Source of the DNA: Candidatus Hydrogenedentota bacterium
GTDB taxonomy: Bacteria > Hydrogenedentota > Hydrogenedentia > Hydrogenedentales > SLHB01
DNA: 23,900 nt
Direction: 5' to 3'
Assembly (NCBI GenBank): GCA_013349485.1
Contig: DUZM01000008.1
Span: 1-23,900, forward strand
Both the position numbers and the translations under genes were made by a program. Numbering within the stretch: position 1 is the first letter of the stretch; each line of letters opens with the position of its first letter. Of this stretch, positions 6,542 to 14,003 are shown one piece after another. Below the pieces are notes generated by a model. It was not told the DNA's origin. It did not search any database and saw only the letters and a program-made list of their open reading frames with translations.

Positions 6542-7630
6542 ATGGCGACGCGTGATCTGCATGATGGCCGCCGCGACGGCTTGACACCGCTGGAAGCGTT
6601 GGACTTGGCGGGCGTTGACTCGTTCTCAGGGCTCGTGCGCGCCATGAGGGCAACGGCATTTGGAGGGCGTCAGCTTGGCACGGCCCTCGATATCTTTCTC
6701 GACATGGCGCGAGATCGGGAATGCCTTGTCGTCATGACCCTATCGGGCGCCATGACCGTGGCGAAACAGGGCACCATCATCTGTGAGATGGTCGACCGGG
6801 GCCTTGTACATGCCATTGTGGCCACCGGGGCGTTGATGGCCCACGGCTTGACCGAATCCATCGGCCTCGTGCATTACGCCGCCCGTCCCGACGCCGACGA
6901 TGGCGAACTCTATGCCAAAGGCTATAATCGCGTCTACGACACCCTCGAGATGGAAGCCAATCTCAACAGCGTCTCGGAAGTCGTAGCCCGCGTGCTCAAC
7001 GCCTCTAATCCCACGGACGGCGTCTGGTCGTCACGCCAGTTCTGCAAGGCCATCGGCAAGTACCTGGCCGATGCCGACGACGGACGCGGCGTTCTGCAAA
7101 GCGCCTTCCGACAAGATGTTCCGGTGTTTATTCCCGCCTTCACGGACAGCGAGATGGGCCTTGACGTCGCTACCTGGGCCATGGCCCAGCCGGCCGACCA
7201 GCCAAACCGCAACGGGAAAAACGGCGACTTGGCGCCCGAAGAAGTCTTCCGGGCCGCTCCCCCGTTCAATCCGTTTCTCGACCTCCAGGAATATGCCCGC
7301 CTCGTCGGCCAGGCGGCCAGACTCGGCATTTTCACTATTGGCGGGGGCGTGCCGCGCAACTGGGCGCAGCAAGTGGCGCCGTATTACGCCATCACACGGG
7401 ATCGGCTCAATGTCCCGCTTAAAGAACCGCGGTTTCAATACGGCATCCGGATTTGCCCGGAGCCGGTGCATTGGGGCGGCCTTTCCGGATGCACCTACTC
7501 GGAGGGCGTAAGTTGGGGAAAATTTGTGCCTCCCGACGAAGGCGGACGATTTGCCGAAGTTTACGCCGACGCGACGCTTGTGTGGCCGCTGCTCATGAAG
7601 GCCGTGTTCGAAGAACTCGACAGAGACTAA
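6542..7630 (+). CDS. Deoxyhypusine synthase-like protein (probable polyamine aminobutyltransferase)
   Basis: 362 residues of the deoxyhypusine synthase family. The enzyme-intermediate lysine is present as Lys327 in SEGVSWGKF, equivalent to the catalytic VSWGK of human DHS. The NAD-binding TIGGGVPRNW (about 265-274) and YADATLVWPLL (about 341-351) motifs are also conserved. True DHS transfers an aminobutyl group from spermidine to eIF5A, which bacteria lack. Bacterial relatives are therefore thought to act on free polyamines, for example forming homospermidine. Its position between speD and a speB-type ureohydrolase supports a polyamine substrate. The start is ATG at 6542 behind AAGGGGAG. The speB start lies two bases after its stop, implying translational coupling. 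The exact reaction cannot be read from sequence. Confidence 0.88.
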   Translation: MATRDLHDGRRDGLTPLEALDLAGVDSFSGLVRAMRATAFGGRQLGTALDIFLDMARDRECLVVMTLSGAMTVAKQGTIICEMVDRGLVHAIVATGALMAHGLTESIGLVHYAARPDADDGELYAKGYNRVYDTLEMEANLNSVSEVVARVLNASNPTDGVWSSRQFCKAIGKYLADADDGRGVLQSAFRQDVPVFIPAFTDSEMGLDVATWAMAQPADQPNRNGKNGDLAPEEVFRAAPPFNPFLDLQEYARLVGQAARLGIFTIGGGVPRNWAQQVAPYYAITRDRLNVPLKEPRFQYGIRICPEPVHWGGLSGCTYSEGVSWGKFVPPDEGGRFAEVYADATLVWPLLMKAVFEELDRD

Positions 7631-7632
7631 CC

Positions 7633-8544
7633 ATGTATCGTTTCCTGTCCGAGGACGAGCGATTTCTTGCACTGGCCGATGCGGCTGCCGATCCTCAGCG
7701 CGCGGGCTGCGTCATTGTACCGGTCCCCTTCGAAAAAACGTCGTCGTACGGTACGGGATCGCGGGCCGGGCCGGCGGCGATACTGGATGCCTCGCGTCAG
7801 GTCGAAGTCTTTGACGCAGCCCTCGGCCTCGAACCCCATACGCTGGCCGGCGGCATCGCGACGCTGCGTCCGCTCGAAGTAGACGACTGCGACGGCCCCG
7901 GCGTGGCCGAACGCCTCGAGCGCGTCGTCCAAGACTGGCGTGACGCCGGGAAACGCGTCGTGACGCTCGGCGGGGAACATACGAGCGTTGTGGGCGCGAT
8001 CAAGGCGCACGTACAAGGCGCCGCCGACGTGACCCTGCTGCAGCTCGACGCCCACAGCGACTTGCGCCCCGAGTACGACGGCGACGCGTGGAGCCACGCC
8101 TGCGCGATGGCGCGCGTGCTGGACTTCCACGCCGGAATTGTCCAAGTCGGCGTGCGCGGCCAGGCCCAAGAAGAACGCGCAATCGCCGAACAGCACGGCC
8201 TCAGAGTCTTCTACGCGGAAGACCTTCGCGGCGACGAGCGTATGGCGGCCCATTGGATTAACGACGTCCTGGAAGCCGTGGCGCCGAGGGTCTACGTCTC
8301 GTTGGACTGCGATGTCCTGGACCCGTCCATCATGCCCGCTACCGGCACGCCGGAGCCCGGCGGGCTGACGTGGCGGCAGATAGACGCTCTGTTGCGGCGT
8401 CTATGCGCTTGCACCGAGTTGCTCGGATTCGATGTGAGTGAACTCGCGCCCGCACCCGGGCTTATTCATCCGCAGTTTACGATTGCGAAATTAGTGTACC
8501 GGCTCATCGGCCATATGTTCGCGGGGGACCTATTGTCCGTATGA
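7633..8544 (+). CDS. speB: Agmatinase-family ureohydrolase
   Basis: 303 residues of the arginase/agmatinase family, which hydrolyses a guanidino group to an amine plus urea at a di-manganese centre. All metal ligands are visible: His116 in GGEHT, Asp139/His141/Asp143 in LDAHSDL, and Asp225/Asp227 in SLDCDVLDP. The family signature SHACAM follows the second motif. The start is ATG at 7633, two bases after the preceding gene; a longer frame opening upstream only overlaps that gene. In this cluster the substrate could be agmatine (giving putrescine) or N1-aminopropylagmatine (giving spermidine directly, as in thermophiles that run AdoMet decarboxylase before ureohydrolysis). Sequence alone does not decide. 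Confidence 0.92.
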   Translation: MYRFLSEDERFLALADAAADPQRAGCVIVPVPFEKTSSYGTGSRAGPAAILDASRQVEVFDAALGLEPHTLAGGIATLRPLEVDDCDGPGVAERLERVVQDWRDAGKRVVTLGGEHTSVVGAIKAHVQGAADVTLLQLDAHSDLRPEYDGDAWSHACAMARVLDFHAGIVQVGVRGQAQEERAIAEQHGLRVFYAEDLRGDERMAAHWINDVLEAVAPRVYVSLDCDVLDPSIMPATGTPEPGGLTWRQIDALLRRLCACTELLGFDVSELAPAPGLIHPQFTIAKLVYRLIGHMFAGDLLSV

Positions 8545-8583
8545 GTGGCGCAACAATAGCATCATAAATGGAGGATGAAAACG

Positions 8584-8931
8584 ATGGCGTCGAGGAAACA
8601 CAGGTGGGACGACGAAATGGAACACGAGTTCCCGAGCAGGGATGGAAAACGCAGGAAACGGTCGCACCGGCGCAAAAAGACGGTTCATATTGCGGACCCG
8701 TTTGGCCGGCCCGAAAGGAGAACCATGCGCCGTCAGACGACATCCGAGTATGAGCGTGACGACGCGCTTCCCGAGTCACTCGACGCCGCATTCTCGGATG
8801 AAGATATCGAGGAGAATGAGGTTGTCCCTCTGGACTTCGACGCTGATTCGGACTACGAGTATGCCGATCGACTCGACGCGGAAACGCTGGAGGATCTCGG
8901 GATCGACTACTCGCCGCGGGATTGGGAGTAG
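8584..8931 (+). CDS. Small charged protein of unknown function
   Basis: 115 residues from ATG at 8584, nine bases after GGAGG (8570-8574). An ATG at 8575 touches that site and is less likely. The protein is strongly polar in charge: the first 50 residues are very basic (DGKRRKRSHRRKKT) and the last 60 very acidic (DEDIEENEVVPLDFDADSD), ending in SPRDWE. There is no hydrophobic core, signal peptide or membrane helix, so it is probably disordered. It lies 39 bases after speB and 80 before the P-loop NTPase, all on one strand. A polycation-binding or nucleic-acid-associated role in a polyamine operon is conceivable but speculative. I do not recognise a family. Confidence 0.7.
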   Translation: MASRKHRWDDEMEHEFPSRDGKRRKRSHRRKKTVHIADPFGRPERRTMRRQTTSEYERDDALPESLDAAFSDEDIEENEVVPLDFDADSDYEYADRLDAETLEDLGIDYSPRDWE

Positions 8932-9011
8932 GTTTCGCCGGCTTGGTCAGCGGCCCTGAGTTCACAGAGCGACTTCGCCCGCCGGGAGTCCTCAACCGTG
9001 GAGACCCTCGA

Positions 9012-10037
9012 ATGAAACGCATTAAAGAAGGATACTTGCTTCCCAGCGCCGCCTTCCCCGTGCCCCGAGGCAAGGTCTGCCTGTATGGCGAGGTCGACAA
9101 GCCGCCCGGCGCCGGGGATCTCGTGTGCGGGACCGTAACCTACCTCGGCCAACACGTTTCGCTGGAAAACAAACAAGGGCGCATCCATGCGATGCACTCG
9201 GGTACGCGCGCCGTCTTTGTGCTGGGAAATCGCTACGCGCCCGACTATTACGAGGGCCACGTGCCCGATCACCTGCCCGCCAAACTGGACCTGCTGTCTC
9301 GGTCCGGCATTGTCGGCCTGGTCAAAAACAAAAGTTCCTTGGTGGGCGACCCCACCCAGGTGCGCGTCCACGGATATTGCTGCGACGGCAACGGCGCCGT
9401 GCTTAACACGCGGGCCTTCAATTGCGTGAGACCCAAAAAAAAGGACAAGACGCCCAACCGCGCCAAACTCATTCTCAACATCGGCACGTCCATGAACAGC
9501 GGCAAAAGCACTACGGCGGCGGCGTGCTGCTGGGCGCTCAACAGCATGGGCTACACCGTGCGCGGCTCGAAAGTGACGGGAACCGCCGGCCTAAAAGACA
9601 TACTACTCATGGAAGACAACGGCGCCTCGCCGGTGGCCGATTTCACGTATCTGGGCTACCCGTCGACCTACCTGGCCGACATGGCCGATCTCCTGCACAT
9701 ATTCAACAGCCTCGATCTCAAATATGCCAACAGCCCCCGGAACTTCTGGGTCGTCGAATTCGCCGACGGCATCCTGCAACGGGAGACGGCCATGCTGCTC
9801 GAGACAGAGGAAGTCCGATCGCGAATTCACCGGCTGATCTTCAGCGCCTACGACGCCTTCGGCGCGATAGGCGGGCTGAGCATCCTTAAGGAACGATTTG
9901 GGTTGTTTCCGGACGCCATATCCGGGATTTGTTCTTCGTCGCCGCTCGGGATGCGGGAACTGAAGCAGTACACCGAGCTGCCTATATTCAACAACGTCCA
10001 GCGAGACCTGCGTCAGATGGCCGACATCCTCATCTGA
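9012..10037 (+). CDS. P-loop NTPase of unknown function (BioD/DUF1611-like)
   Basis: 341 residues. A Walker A motif lies at about 158-167 (GTSMNSGKST), preceded by the hydrophobic strand LILNI. Downstream are KVTGTAGLKD (188-196) and FWVVEFADG (245-253), the latter a plausible Walker B region. Layout and the GTSxxSGKSTTA form resemble dethiobiotin-synthetase-type (SIMIBI) NTPases such as DUF1611 proteins; family assignment is tentative. The N-terminal 140 residues look like a separate beta-rich domain. The start is ATG at 9012, eight bases after GGAG; an upstream ATG at 8922 overlaps the small charged gene and is unlikely. Last gene of the presumed polyamine operon; a ligase- or carboxylase-like role on an amine is possible but unproven. 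Confidence 0.8.
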   Translation: MKRIKEGYLLPSAAFPVPRGKVCLYGEVDKPPGAGDLVCGTVTYLGQHVSLENKQGRIHAMHSGTRAVFVLGNRYAPDYYEGHVPDHLPAKLDLLSRSGIVGLVKNKSSLVGDPTQVRVHGYCCDGNGAVLNTRAFNCVRPKKKDKTPNRAKLILNIGTSMNSGKSTTAAACCWALNSMGYTVRGSKVTGTAGLKDILLMEDNGASPVADFTYLGYPSTYLADMADLLHIFNSLDLKYANSPRNFWVVEFADGILQRETAMLLETEEVRSRIHRLIFSAYDAFGAIGGLSILKERFGLFPDAISGICSSSPLGMRELKQYTELPIFNNVQRDLRQMADILI

Positions 10038-10414
10038 CTTGTTCCGAACGTCGCGCCGCCTTGGCGCTCCTGCCCATGATTGACGCGGGACGCATTTGGG
10101 TGGTCGGATACGGTTTGGGCGCCGTCCCCTTGACGCCCGCATCGTTTCATACGGCGGTTGCGTTCGCAGATTCGCACTCAGGATATCGGCGATTGGGTCT
10201 CATTGCGCTTTGCCCGGCGTGGTGGTATGGTAAAAAGCGAGGGCAGTTTGAGAATTCGAAATCAGGCGCGTTTCCAGGTATATTAATGTGGTCGTTTCCG
10301 GTATTGCCATTCCCCCTCTCGAGTCGCGCCCAACGGGAGCCACCACGTTGCGTCCCAGAGGAAACGCATCCAACCTCTTAATCATCAGTAACTTACAGAA
10401 CAAAAACTAGACCA
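10038..10414. other. 377-base intergenic gap before larE
   Basis: No convincing gene is seen. A short GC hairpin (GCGCC at 10053-10057 with GGCGC at 10063-10067) follows the NTPase gene but lacks a T run, so it is at best a weak terminator. An AT-richer stretch from 10228 to 10290 contains TTCGAA (10255-10260) and TATATT (10279-10284) 18 bases apart, a weak promoter candidate for larE. larE itself has no obvious ribosome-binding site, so a leaderless-like or weak start is possible. Confidence 0.4.
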
Positions 10415-11239
10415 ATGGATGTCAAAGAAGAATTACTGGAAAAGGAGCGGCGCCTCAAGGAAATTCTCCGAGGCTGCGGCAGTATCGCGGTGGCTTATTC
10501 CGGCGGCGTTGACTCGACCTATCTGGCCGACGTGGCCCACGAGGCCCTCGGCGACAACGCCCATATGATTCTGGACGACTCGCCGTCGATCCCCCGCTCA
10601 GAGCTCGAGGAGGCAAAGGCCCTGGCCAAAACGCGCGGTTGGCGTCTCGCCCTGGTTCAAACCGACGAGTTCGCCAACGAAGCGTTCCTCAAAAACGACC
10701 GTCAACGCTGCTACGTGTGCAAATCGGTTCTGTTTAACGAGATGCTCGCCTATGCCCGGGAGCACGGCATCGCCGTCCTGGCCTACGGCGAGAACGCCGA
10801 TGACCCACAAGACGCCGCGCGCGTCGGCGCTATGGCCGCCGCTGAAAAAGGCGTGGTCGCCCCGCTCCAGCAGGCCGGACTCACGAAAGACGATATACGA
10901 CAACTGAGCGCCCGCCGCGGCTTGCCCACCTGGGACAAGGCATCGTTTGCATGTCTGTCCTCCCGTTTTCCGCCGGGAACGCGAATCACGCTCGACGCCA
11001 TGCAGCAGATCGAGCGGGCCGAGGAAACGCTCAAGCGACTCGGATTTCATCAATACCGCGCCCGCCATCACGGCGATTTGTGCCGAATCGAGATCGAGCC
11101 CGCAGAGTTCGACAAAATGCTCGATTTAAAGACTCGGGAACACGTCGTTCGGGAGATCCGTGCCGCGGGCTACCGACACGTCACCCTCGACTTAAAGGGA
11201 TACCAAGCGCCCGGCCAAACCGGGGGCGCGTCGGGCTAG
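10415..11239 (+). CDS. larE: LarE-type ATP-dependent sacrificial sulfur transferase
   Basis: 274 residues of the PP-loop ATP pyrophosphatase superfamily, with the SGGVDS loop at about 29-34. LarE adenylates a nicotinate-derived substrate and supplies sulfur for the nickel-pincer (NPN) cofactor of lactate racemase-type enzymes. The family-typical RCYVCKSVLF (98-107), AYGENADD (123-130) and ASFACLSSRFPPG (176-188) stretches are present. Cys180 in the last one aligns with the cysteine that donates its own sulfur in characterised LarE. The start is ATG at 10415 with no clear ribosome-binding site. No larB, larC or lactate-racemase gene is in the window, so it stands alone, converging on the membrane-protein gene whose stop lies 12 bases away. 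Confidence 0.92.
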   Translation: MDVKEELLEKERRLKEILRGCGSIAVAYSGGVDSTYLADVAHEALGDNAHMILDDSPSIPRSELEEAKALAKTRGWRLALVQTDEFANEAFLKNDRQRCYVCKSVLFNEMLAYAREHGIAVLAYGENADDPQDAARVGAMAAAEKGVVAPLQQAGLTKDDIRQLSARRGLPTWDKASFACLSSRFPPGTRITLDAMQQIERAEETLKRLGFHQYRARHHGDLCRIEIEPAEFDKMLDLKTREHVVREIRAAGYRHVTLDLKGYQAPGQTGGASG

Positions 11240-11251
11240 TCCGGACGCCGC

Positions 11252-12715
11252 CTACGTGAACAGAATAACCGTCGCAGCCTCGTACAGCGCCGCTATTAGC
11301 AGCATCACGCCGACCAGGAGCGTTCCACTCAGCATAACCTTCAGGCCGTGAACGAACTCCGGCATAAACCGCCCCGACAAGAGTCCTTTCACCGCGCGGA
11401 TCGGGAGCACGGACACGATGAACGACGCGAGAACGTAGGCCTCCAGCTCGAGCGTCATCGTGATGCAGTGATACACATAATGCTCGACAAATCCCGTCCA
11501 GATGGGGGCCATGACAAATCCGACCAGCGCGAAGCTAAGGAGGTTCTTGACGACGCCGGCAAATGGGACGACAAACGAAGGGAGAATGCAGAGCCCCACG
11601 GTTTGGACCACGTAGTTGTTGACAAATGTGGCCAGCGCGGCCAGTAGAACGTTTCCCGATGCATAGGCCGCCCCGATATAGCTCAAATCGCCTTCAATGA
11701 ATAGGCTTCCCACATATTCCCCCATGCGGGCGTTGGCGATCGGAAAGGCCAGTGCCGCAATCGTGAAGAAGAATAATGTGCCGTAACATCCCGCGTGACT
11801 CGCCCACAACAACGACCCGCTTGCCGAAAGCTCCTCAAGGACGAACGCCAGTGGACCCCGCGCGCGGCGGCCGGCCTGCCTCAGAAAACGTATCTGTGCC
11901 GCGGCCCCGCCCCAGGCCACAAACGCGAGGCCCAGGATTGTTCCCAACGAGATCCCGCGCGGAGTGCGCGTATGGCGAACCAATCGAATCTTGGTGTCCG
12001 CGCCTTTAAGTTCGCCCAAGTCGTCTCCCCGGATGCGCGCCATGCCGTCCGGCGCGAGCCACCCCTCGACGGCGCCGGCCTCGGTTAGGAAGAATCGTGC
12101 CAGATGTCTGTCATACGGCAAGGCATAGCTGAAGGTAAAACCGGGGACCCCACGCTGGATACGTCCGACCACCTCGAACTGCACGTCGTCCATCACAAAA
12201 CGATCAAGCCGGGCCAAATCGCCTGCCAAGACCTCTGGCGCGCCCGGTTCCGGCATCCTGCCCCAGGCCAGTAGCGATTCCCACGTGTCGCGAGGCAAAT
12301 CAAACATCATAACCCGCTCTTGTTTATCCAAGTTGAGTTGCGCAATAAGTTCTGCATCGGCGGGGCGCTGGCGCAACGAGCGCAAAACGATCTGCGTGAT
12401 CGGAAAGTTTGCCAGAGGCACGTGGCGCATTCGGACAGGTATACAGTCCGACCACAGCGGCGGCCCCTCGAGGATCAATACGGCGTCCCGCCATACCTGG
12501 CCCGACAGCGCACGGGACTCGCAGATGCTCATGCACGCGATGATGGCAACGCCCGCGCATAGCAAGGCCAACGGCGCCTTGAGCAAAGCCCACAACGAAA
12601 CACTCCGGGGCTCGTCCCGATACACCCCGAGGTCAGGGCCTACTGGGCCTGTTGCGCCGGACGGGCCGGCTCCGCGCTCAGGGTCGGTTCTTTGAGAGTG
12701 TTCCGTATCGGACAT
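11252..12715 (-). CDS. Multi-pass membrane protein with large extracytoplasmic domain (SpoIIM-like C-terminus)
   Basis: 487 residues. After a Pro/Gly-rich cytoplasmic tail, TM1 is at about 44-64. A roughly 190-residue soluble region (65-255) contains LLAWGRMPEPGAPEVLAGD and VQFEVVGRIQRG, reminiscent of periplasmic domains of MacB/FtsX-type permeases. At least five more helices follow (about 256-275, 308-328, 350-372, 385-405, 420-438, 462-486). VEHYVYHCITMTLELEAY recalls the SpoIIM/DUF95 family, which has a conserved charged segment inside the membrane. Neither match is strong. The start is ATG at 12715 with AGGAC upstream. It follows the dehydrogenase gene on the same strand by 125 bases and converges with larE. 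Function unknown; a transport or envelope role is inferred from topology only. Confidence 0.75.
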   Translation of the reverse strand: MSDTEHSQRTDPERGAGPSGATGPVGPDLGVYRDEPRSVSLWALLKAPLALLCAGVAIIACMSICESRALSGQVWRDAVLILEGPPLWSDCIPVRMRHVPLANFPITQIVLRSLRQRPADAELIAQLNLDKQERVMMFDLPRDTWESLLAWGRMPEPGAPEVLAGDLARLDRFVMDDVQFEVVGRIQRGVPGFTFSYALPYDRHLARFFLTEAGAVEGWLAPDGMARIRGDDLGELKGADTKIRLVRHTRTPRGISLGTILGLAFVAWGGAAAQIRFLRQAGRRARGPLAFVLEELSASGSLLWASHAGCYGTLFFFTIAALAFPIANARMGEYVGSLFIEGDLSYIGAAYASGNVLLAALATFVNNYVVQTVGLCILPSFVVPFAGVVKNLLSFALVGFVMAPIWTGFVEHYVYHCITMTLELEAYVLASFIVSVLPIRAVKGLLSGRFMPEFVHGLKVMLSGTLLVGVMLLIAALYEAATVILFT

Positions 12716-12770
12716 ACGGTTTGTCCTGTTCGCCCAACTTGCGTTTTGCGCGCCTGCTGCCCGTCAAGAC

Positions 12771-12792
12771 CAAGGCGGCCGGTACGGCCTTG
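12771..12792 (-). terminator. Hairpin in the gap after the dehydrogenase gene
   Basis: CAAGGC and GCCTTG flank a perfect inner stem (GGCCG-GTA-CGGCC, 12777-12789) in the 125-base gap between the dehydrogenase stop and the membrane-protein start. It is compact and GC-rich like a transcription terminator but has no T run, so intrinsic termination is doubtful. A processing site or attenuator is equally possible. Confidence 0.3.
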
Positions 12793-12840
12793 AGCTTCTA
12801 CTCGCAGAACATTTCTCGATATGGGTGCGCTACGGCGCGC

Positions 12841-13872
12841 TCACAAATCAATCGACGCTTTCAGGACATTATCCCCGGCGTTGCTGACCAATGCGAACGC
12901 CTCCTGGCTCCGCTCCAGCGGAAAGGAATGCGTAGCCAGCGCCTTCAAATCGGCTTGCCCCGACGCAGCCACCGCGATCGCCCGGGGAAAATCAAAGCGG
13001 AATCTGCGGCACCAGTGAAGCGTAAGTTCTTTGTGCCGCGCCACGTTCACCGGGAACGGGTCCTCGATGGCGCCCGAGATTCCCGTAAGCACACACCGCC
13101 CGGCCGGGCGGACGACCTTGCAGGCAAGGCCCGGCGTGTCCGACGATCGGGCGCAGTCAAACGCCACGTCCACGCCGCGGCCGCCCGTCCGATCCAACAC
13201 CGTCTCGACCGTGTCGTGCTTGCCCGCATTGAAGGCGAAATCGACGCCAAAGCGCAAACCGGCTTCCGCCCGATAGTCTAGAAGGTCTGTGCCGATCAGT
13301 TGCCCGGCCCCGGCGAGCTTGGCCATCTGCGCCGTCAGGAGTCCGACGGGGCCGAGTCCCAGTATTGCGGCGGTCTCGCCCGGGCGGACGCGCGCCAAGT
13401 CCACCGTATGCAAGGCCACAGCCAAGGGTTCGATGAGGGCGGCTTGCGTCGGGCTGAGTTTCTGAGGAACCGGGAAACAGAAATCGGCCGGGAACGTCAC
13501 GTACTCGCACAGCACGCCGTCATACGGCGGGCCGCCCGGAAACACCATGTCGCGGCACACGTTGTAGTGCCCCGTGCGGCACGATTCGCACTGGCGACAC
13601 GGTATGCCCGGCTCGACGGCCACCAGGTTCCCCACGAGATCCGCCCCGGCCTCGTCGCCCACCTCCTCGATGATTCCCGAAAACTCGTGCCCGAGTATCA
13701 ACGGTTCCGTAACGGTGACCTCGCCGATGCCGCTCCCCTCGAAATAGTGCAAATCCGAACCGCAGATGCCCACCGAGCAAACCCGAATCAAGGCTTGGTC
13801 CGGTTTCGGCGCCGGTTTATCGACGTCTACAATGCGGATTTGGCGCGGGGCGATGCATTTGGCGGCCTTCAC
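12841..13872 (-). CDS. Zinc-dependent medium-chain dehydrogenase (sorbitol/threonine dehydrogenase-like)
   Basis: 343 residues of the zinc MDR superfamily, a cytoplasmic NAD(P)-dependent polyol or alcohol dehydrogenase. The catalytic zinc ligands Cys37 (GICGSDLHYFEG), His62-Glu63 (GHEFSG) and Glu148 (IEPLAV) are present. The four structural zinc cysteines are at about 92, 95, 98 and 106 (CRQCESCRTGHYNVC). The Rossmann motif GLGPVG lies at about 172-177, and the following acidic residue in IGTDLLDYR suggests NAD. The start is GTG at 13872, 11 bases after GGAG. The substrate cannot be fixed; sorbitol, xylitol or threonine dehydrogenases are the nearest kinds. It lies 131 bases downstream of the cotransporter pair on the same strand but need not be functionally linked. 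Confidence 0.9.
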   Translation of the reverse strand: MKAAKCIAPRQIRIVDVDKPAPKPDQALIRVCSVGICGSDLHYFEGSGIGEVTVTEPLILGHEFSGIIEEVGDEAGADLVGNLVAVEPGIPCRQCESCRTGHYNVCRDMVFPGGPPYDGVLCEYVTFPADFCFPVPQKLSPTQAALIEPLAVALHTVDLARVRPGETAAILGLGPVGLLTAQMAKLAGAGQLIGTDLLDYRAEAGLRFGVDFAFNAGKHDTVETVLDRTGGRGVDVAFDCARSSDTPGLACKVVRPAGRCVLTGISGAIEDPFPVNVARHKELTLHWCRRFRFDFPRAIAVAASGQADLKALATHSFPLERSQEAFALVSNAGDNVLKASIDL

Positions 13873-13922
13873 GGTTGTTCAGTCTCCTTCGGAATCGTGA
13901 TGCCTTGCGGGATGGTATTACA

Positions 13923-13984
13923 TTGCGGCTGTCACCCGCAACCGTGAATGGGCCTAAATGGACAGAATGGACGCACATGGACAG
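13923..13984. repeat. Short hairpin and three ATGGAC iterations upstream of the dehydrogenase
   Basis: The 131-base gap between the cotransporter and dehydrogenase genes contains TTGCGG (13923-13928) and CCGCAA (13936-13941), a six-base stem with a seven-base loop. It also has three copies of ATGGAC at 13958, 13967 and 13977, spaced 9 and 10 bases. The iterations are about one helical turn apart, as in some regulator sites, but are short enough to be chance. Confidence 0.3.
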
Positions 13985-14003
13985 GAATGCGGGGAAGCCC
14001 GGG

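Noticed and set aside
7453..7632. Upstream extension of the speB frame
   Set aside because: It overlaps the end of the DHS-like gene by 178 bases, and its residues do not resemble the ureohydrolase N-terminus.
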